Assembly (NCBI RefSeq): GCF_000204055.1
Contig: NW_006768829.1
Coordinates: forward strand, 306,517-370,516
Length of the DNA stretch: 64,000 bases
Reading direction: 5' to 3'
Source of the DNA: Melampsora larici-populina 98AG31
Lineage: Eukaryota; Basidiomycota; Pucciniomycetes; Pucciniales; Melampsoraceae
The notes beneath the pieces were generated by a model, which saw only the letters and a list, made by a program, of their open reading frames with translations, was not told the origin of the DNA and did no database searches. Shown here in pieces: positions 59,196 to 64,000 of this stretch (positions are counted from its first letter, which is position 1; every line of letters begins with the position of its first letter). The translations under genes were made by a program, and so were the position numbers.

Positions 59196-61060
59196 TGATC
59201 TTTCTCCTTCCCCTTTCCTTTCTTGTCTGAATCTTTCTTCTCTTCTTGTTTCATCTTCTTGACCATCAACATCATGTCCAGAAGGCAAGAAGAGGTCTCT
59301 GCCAGTTCCTCGATCTCTTCCTCTCGAGCTCGTTTGCGACGCTGACTCGAGGGGCCTGCTTCCGGTCTTGGTTGATCAAATTCTTCCATCGTCTGGGGGT
59401 TGATTCGATACGGATTGTAACCCGCGATCTGTTCGACCTTCGAACGGTAACGTCTGCCCCCAAGGAAGTCTTCCAACTCCTTGTGGGCCTCCTTGGCCAT
59501 CCCCAATACTTGCCTGAAGTTCGAGTTGTTGCCTGCAACTCTTGCTTCGTCCAAGTCGCGCTTAAGATTGCTGATCGCTTGGCGAAGTCGGGCCTCCTCT
59601 GCGTCCCTTGTCTGTTGGTAAGACAGTGCAGGAGGAGGAGGAGGAGGTCTGTTGGTGTGGCTGGTACCCGGAGTTGGTTGGTGTCGTTGAAGAGCAGGGG
59701 ACGGGTGTGGTTGGTAGCCCGCTGGAGCTTGGTAGTGAGGGGAAGGGACCAGTGGGTGTTGGGCTACTGGAGCTGGCAGGTGGGCAGGGTAGTTCGGTTG
59801 GTAATAGAACCCGGCTTGTTGCTGTTGAGTCTTCGGACAATAAAGAAATAATTTTTTTGTTAATTTCATTTTCTTTTGCGAAATTTTCAACGAGTTGAGG
59901 GTTTGGCTTACCTGAGGCGGGTAGTGGGTCGAATAGTTTGCCCACTGGTGTCCGCCGGGTTGTCCGTGATACGGGTTCGACCGATCGTTTCGACTTTGCT
60001 GAGCCTCGTGTGCTGGCAGAGCTGGCCCGGCTTGGTGGTTGGGATCTGCTAGACATAATGATGGATAGGTAGAAAGGATGGAGTGTGAATAGTGATAAAA
60101 ATTAAAAAGACAATTGAAATAATAATTCAAATGATCAGTAACTATTTTGATTACAATCGCAAATCGGAGTTGAGTTTGCTCACGGTATTCACCTGGTCCT
60201 TGACCTTGTTGATAACCTTGGTTCACGTGCCCTTGAATAGGTCCTTGATGATCGTTCTCGTGATTTAAATGCGAAGATCGAAATAAAACAGACAATAGTT
60301 CCTTATAAATACCTTGGTTTTGTTGGTATATACTAACTTGAGAAAGAAATCAATTAATCAATAGTAACTTAAGGCTTACTATGTTGATGGTGTCCTTGGG
60401 CTGGATCGCCTTGATGATGATACTCTTGAGGTTGAGTGTTTCCTGGTTCTGATACGATAATTGTTTGAGGAGAGAAATTGTATTAAGAAGAAAAAATAAT
60501 AATAAACAAGTCAATTTTTATATTCGATGGATTCGAATTAACGATTTAGATAGTGATGGTCACTTACGCTGGACTTGGGCTCCTTGTCCTTGGTTCGATC
60601 CACCTGGATTGGTGCTTTGAGTATCTAGATGTAAAATGGGATTGAGGCAATTCGATTTGGTGATTTTGTTAGTAAAACACACTTTCAAACTCAAAAGGGG
60701 TACAGAGAAGTATCAATCTATTTGGTATGAAATACTTACTATGTTGATTAACGAGTAAATTTGCTGGTGGAGATCCTTCAGCTCGAACTTGTTCTCGTGC
60801 GGTACCTTTGGAACCTGGCGAGTCGATTTCAATATTCGATAAGGGATCGGGGGCTGGTGTGTTCGTTGTGGAATCAATCAGTATTGGTTCTTGCAACGTG
60901 TTTCCGTGAGCGTCTTCGAATTCGACTACTGATCTGTCGTAATTTGGTTGATCTGGTAAAGCCGGAGTGGACTGATGCGTACGACTCGCTTCGGTTGCTT
61001 GTTGCTGAGGCGTACCGTGGTTGGCTAAGTCAAGCGAATTGAACAGATGTGGGAAGGACA
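59196..61060 (-). CDS. Intron-rich leader ORF inside the retrotransposon, splicing in frame toward gag
   Basis: Six consecutive exons on the gag strand: 61060-60740, 60624-60568, 60448-60380, 60256-60193, 60045-59912 and 59830-59196. Most donors are GTAAGT/GTAAGC; all acceptors end in AG. All joins keep one frame of about 430 codons. The product is rich in Gln, His, Gly, Pro and Asn with repeated short patterns (NPGGSNQGQGAQ, EYHHQGDPAQGHHQ, DHQGPIQGHVNQGYQQG). A proline-rich stretch follows, then a charged coiled coil (DAEEARLRQAISNLKRDLDE) and a basic/acidic end (KKGKGKEKD). The last exon reaches a GTAAGT at 59195, which can join to AAAG|G at 59025 and continue in gag. Read through instead, it ends at TAA 59194-59192. 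The upstream start exon was not found with confidence. The product is unrecognised: a spliced N-terminal Gag extension or a captured gene. Confidence 0.6.
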
Positions 61061-62382
61061 CTACAGTAAAAAAAAAATTTTAAAAGGAATCAAAAAGGAT
61101 GATGAATTAAAATACAATACTCTATCAGTATTCGGAATGAAGCTTGATTTATTGATGATAGTAAGGAAAGAAGGTAAGAAACTGATGAATTCACTTTTCA
61201 GTTTGTAGATAACTTTGATAAGGTTGAAAAGGTTTTGGAATTTGATTGAGTGGTTAAACAAATAAAAGTGGTCTGTTTGAAAGAGACTTTCTGAAGAATT
61301 AAACAAGTCGTGATCGATAGTCTTCTTATACAAAGGAGATCGCTGATCGGCCTCTGTTCCGATGAGGTTTTCGAAAACGATCACTATGTAGATGACGTAT
61401 GTCAGTCTTCTTCTGTTATGCAACACTTCCGGTATTAATTGTTTGCTGACTCACTTTTGATATCTCTTGGCTGTTGTTTGTATTCTTTTGTCGTTAGGAA
61501 GTGGTTCGCTCGAGATCTTGTTCGCGGTCGTAAGTTGGAATAGAACAATTTGTTCTGATGGAAAAGGTAATGTGATTTCCGTCAGTGTGATTCTCTTGAT
61601 TCCAATTGATTCAATTTAATAAAAGAGAAGAAAAAAAAAGAGATCTGTGGCTTGATTAATCTAGAGAAAAGAGGTGAGCCGTACCTTTTCTTTTTTGAAG
61701 ACTTGTTGTTTGGTCCGATCGGAATGTTCGGATTTCTCGATTTTGATCTGAATCCCCCGCTCTTTCTGATAATCGATCTAATTCTCGTTTGCTCTTCCAA
61801 CTCGTTATCCTGATCTTAATCAGTAGGTTGGTAGATTATCTTGATGGTAATCGTTGTTGAGTTAGTGATTGTTGAGGGTATGTATGTAGTCACTGTCTAT
61901 TGGGGTATCTGGATTTTCGAAATTCGGACTAGTGTGTATATAAAAATTACTCGACTCGACAAATTTACACTTGTCACTCGGGCTGTCACTGCTACTTACT
62001 CGAGAGATGGTACTCGTAGTGAGTAATTTCAGGGTGTCTTTTCAGTAGATGACACTAAAAGAGAGAAAAAAAAATGTTTTTTGAAGATGTTGTGAATTAA
62101 GCACAAGTGGTTGTGGTAAATCAATTTTACTTCCACAAGATGTGTGTTTTTTTTTATAGTTTGTTTAGTTGTATAGAGATTTGTGTGATTCTCAATGACA
62201 GTCTGGTTTGTGTAGGATGATAATAATTTTGGAGTGTTTCAAAAAAATATACTCCAGGTGTTGGTGAATTTAGCAGATGATTGTTGTTGGCTTAAATTTT
62301 GATTGTCTAGTGTTATGAATTCTCACACTTTTGGCAAAAAGTTGAGGTTGGAATTTGGTTTCAACACGATGAGGCCCCCAAA
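61061..62382 (-). other. Untranslated leader region of the retrotransposon
   Basis: Between the 5' LTR and the leader exons. One or two further exons may lie here: a frame near 61550-61450 ends at AAAA|GTGAGT, and another near 61790-61685 ends before GTACGG. Neither could be joined confidently. The primer-binding site should start at 62382; the minus strand there reads TTTGGGGGCCTCATCGTG, and the tRNA primer was not identified. Confidence 0.4.
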
Positions 62383-63465
62383 TGTGAGGGTTGGGTATTC
62401 AAAAGAATACTCAGGGCTCACTAAAATGGCAAGGTGGGTTGGTAATTTTAGATAATCAAGGTTATATTTCAAAATATAATGTATTACAATAAAATTATAA
62501 GCTAAAAGAGAGGAAAAGGGAAGAGGGGAACTGGTCTGTTTGGGTAAATCCAGACAGACTACAGTTAAATGACTCCTTAAAAGGAGGTTCAGAGGGGTTT
62601 AATTATAATATGATTGTTAGAAGCTGGATCCAAGGCTTCCCTTCAATCTTCAAGGTAACTGATTGAAGAGTGATATGGAGGTCACTAACCTGGTTGTAAT
62701 AAAGTCACCAACTTGTAGTTATTCAAGAGGTCACTAACCTGGAGTTGATGTAGGTCACTAACCTGTAGTTGTTCTGAAGGTACACTAACCTATGAGTTGA
62801 TGTAGGTCACTAACCTGTAGTTGTTCTGAAGGTGACTAACCTGATGGTTTATTGGAAGGTCACTAACCTGAGAAAGAGTTCTACTTGGGGGAAGTAGAGG
62901 ATCCAAGAAAAAAGGATGAAGTATGAAATTACTTTATCTTCTAGTCAGGAACTTCTTTAAAGAAATGAAGTGAATCACTAGTCTTATATATTATAAGACT
63001 CTTGATTATATACTTCAATTGAACTTTAAAGGGTTCTTTAAAAGAGTTGTGTAATAAAATGCTTGGGGGAAAGTTCTTGAAGGCTGAGAGAGGAGGGGTT
63101 TATATACTCTCCTCTCCAAACCTAATTGTAGTGATATTTGATTGTATCATTACTGTGGTTTAGGGTTTAATGATTATTATTAATTATTATTATTAGTAGT
63201 ATTACATAGTTACATATACGTGTTATGTAATTTATGTAGTATAAGCATTTTAACTCTTGACACTGAGTTATGAGGTGTAATTGGTGTTTTATTACATGTT
63301 ACATATGTTTTTAAATGTATATGTATATGTAATTGGTGTTTGTATATGTTTTATTACATGTTACATGTGTTTTATAAGTTGTATGTACATGTAATTAGGT
63401 TTATAAGTGAAAGTTCTATATTATAAGTTAGTTTTGGGTACATGTATATGTACCCAGGGCTGACA
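62383..63465 (-). repeat. Right (5') LTR, 1083 bp, uninterrupted
   Basis: On the plus strand TGTGAGGGTTGGG...CAGGGCTGACA, followed by the target duplication ACCTG. In the sense (minus) orientation it runs TGTCAGCCC...CCCTCACA. It carries the same GGTCACTAACCTG units as the left LTR. Confidence 0.93.
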
Positions 63466-63470
63466 ACCTG

Positions 63471-64000
63471 TGCCTTTAGTGTTATGATAATTAATTGTTC
63501 CAAAAAAATGAAACTTTATTCCAATTGGGAGAGTGTTTCCTCCTGACAGTGCAGATGCCAAAAATTTGGCTGCTGAAGGTTTTTGTGGGTGGAAGATGAA
63601 AAGATAATTCATGAACATTTTTTTAATGCAAGGCCCATTTTTCCCAATTTGATTCTTTGAATCAACAAATTCCTTCTCAAAGTGACCATCATACTTTCCA
63701 AATATAAGCAAAAAAAAAATTACAATCTAACAGCCAAAGCATATCAATAGGCTTGAATCACATGAACATATTTAAATTTATCAAGTTAAAGAATCATAGA
63801 CCTTATGAATTTCTAAAGAGAAACAAGATAGATAAAGAAATTTTAAGAATTCAAATACTAAAAAAGTGGACTATTGTAGATAAAATCACTGCCTCTGATG
63901 AACTCCGGCCTACAGTAAACTTTGAATAATCAAATGGATTTCAAGTTATGCAATCAAATTTGATAAAAGGTTTTCTCAGCAGATGTTCCAAAAATGATGA
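63471..64000. other. Right flank, no gene seen
   Basis: AT-rich sequence after the retrotransposon. A minus-strand frame at 63421-63711 overlaps the LTR end and has no motif. Confidence 0.4.

Larger units (their letters stand above)
49230..63470 (-). mobile_element. Ty3/Gypsy chromovirus-type LTR retrotransposon, full length
   Basis: The element is 49235-63465, flanked by the 5-bp duplication ACCTG (49230-49234 and 63466-63470). It reads on the minus strand: 5' LTR 63465-62383, leader exons, gag, pol, polypurine tract, 3' LTR 52489-49235. The right LTR is 1083 bp. The left LTR is 3255 bp, and removing two later insertions with their target duplications (1199 and 973 bp) leaves exactly 1083 bp. 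The LTRs differ at only a few positions that I could spot (for example a trinucleotide near 51245/63190 and one base near 52315), so the insertion is recent. The element without nested insertions in the LTR is about 12.06 kb, long for the family because of about 3 kb before gag. Confidence 0.92.

Noticed and set aside
59246..59851. 201-codon plus-strand frame
   Set aside because: Antisense shadow of the leader ORF's long last exon, created by its G/C-biased codons.

Overview
The window looks like an accessory, transposon-dense stretch of a basidiomycete genome, most likely a rust fungus (Pucciniales). It is AT-rich. Its genes have short introns (mostly about 40-150 nt) with fungal GTAAGT/GTGAGT donors. 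It carries two KDZ transposases with CxC1-type cysteine clusters, a TET/JBP-like 2OG-Fe(II) dioxygenase, a BED/hAT transposase, a Ty3/Gypsy chromovirus and many palindromic MITEs. The species call is an inference from these families; no housekeeping gene, tRNA or rRNA was recognised.

Layout. 1-6.1 kb: non-coding, with an inverted-repeat element, several short tandem duplications and perfect hairpins. 6.1-9.55 kb (-): an 11-exon KDZ transposase gene with one doubtful junction. 10.5-11.1 kb (-): the C-terminal part of an OTU-like protein. 11.6-13.5 kb (+): two unrecognised genes. 14.2-15.6 kb (-): an intact three-exon TET/JBP-like dioxygenase (444 aa), preceded on its own strand by a degenerate tandem array. 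19.5-20.3 kb: a palindromic MITE with CACTA ends. 21.9-27.9 kb: a paralogue of the 11.6 kb gene, a coiled-coil gene and a 1120-aa unknown gene. 28.5-34.0 kb: a second palindromic MITE of the same type, split by a complete 4.6 kb hAT element with an 8-bp target duplication and a 931-aa transposase; an assembly gap lies in the MITE. 35.4-42.8 kb: a 537-aa unknown gene (-) divergent from a second, intact KDZ transposase (976 aa, +). 43-49.2 kb: gene-poor decayed sequence with an inverted copy of a 0.36 kb repeat from 34 kb and an RNase H-like remnant. 49.2-63.5 kb (-): a recent chromovirus with a 5-bp target duplication and two 1083-bp LTRs; its left LTR carries a foldback element and a solo LTR, and its pol gene carries a 235-bp MITE.

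How it fits together. The window records nested transposition: hAT into a CACTA-type MITE, and three later insertions into one chromovirus. The KDZ transposase and the TET/JBP-like gene lie on the same strand about 4.6 kb apart, echoing the known association of these two families in basidiomycetes. The most unusual item is a chain of at least six exons between the 5' LTR and gag that can be spliced in frame onto gag. Exon coordinates in the entries were worked out by hand from splice signals, reading frame and, for KDZ, comparison of the two copies.
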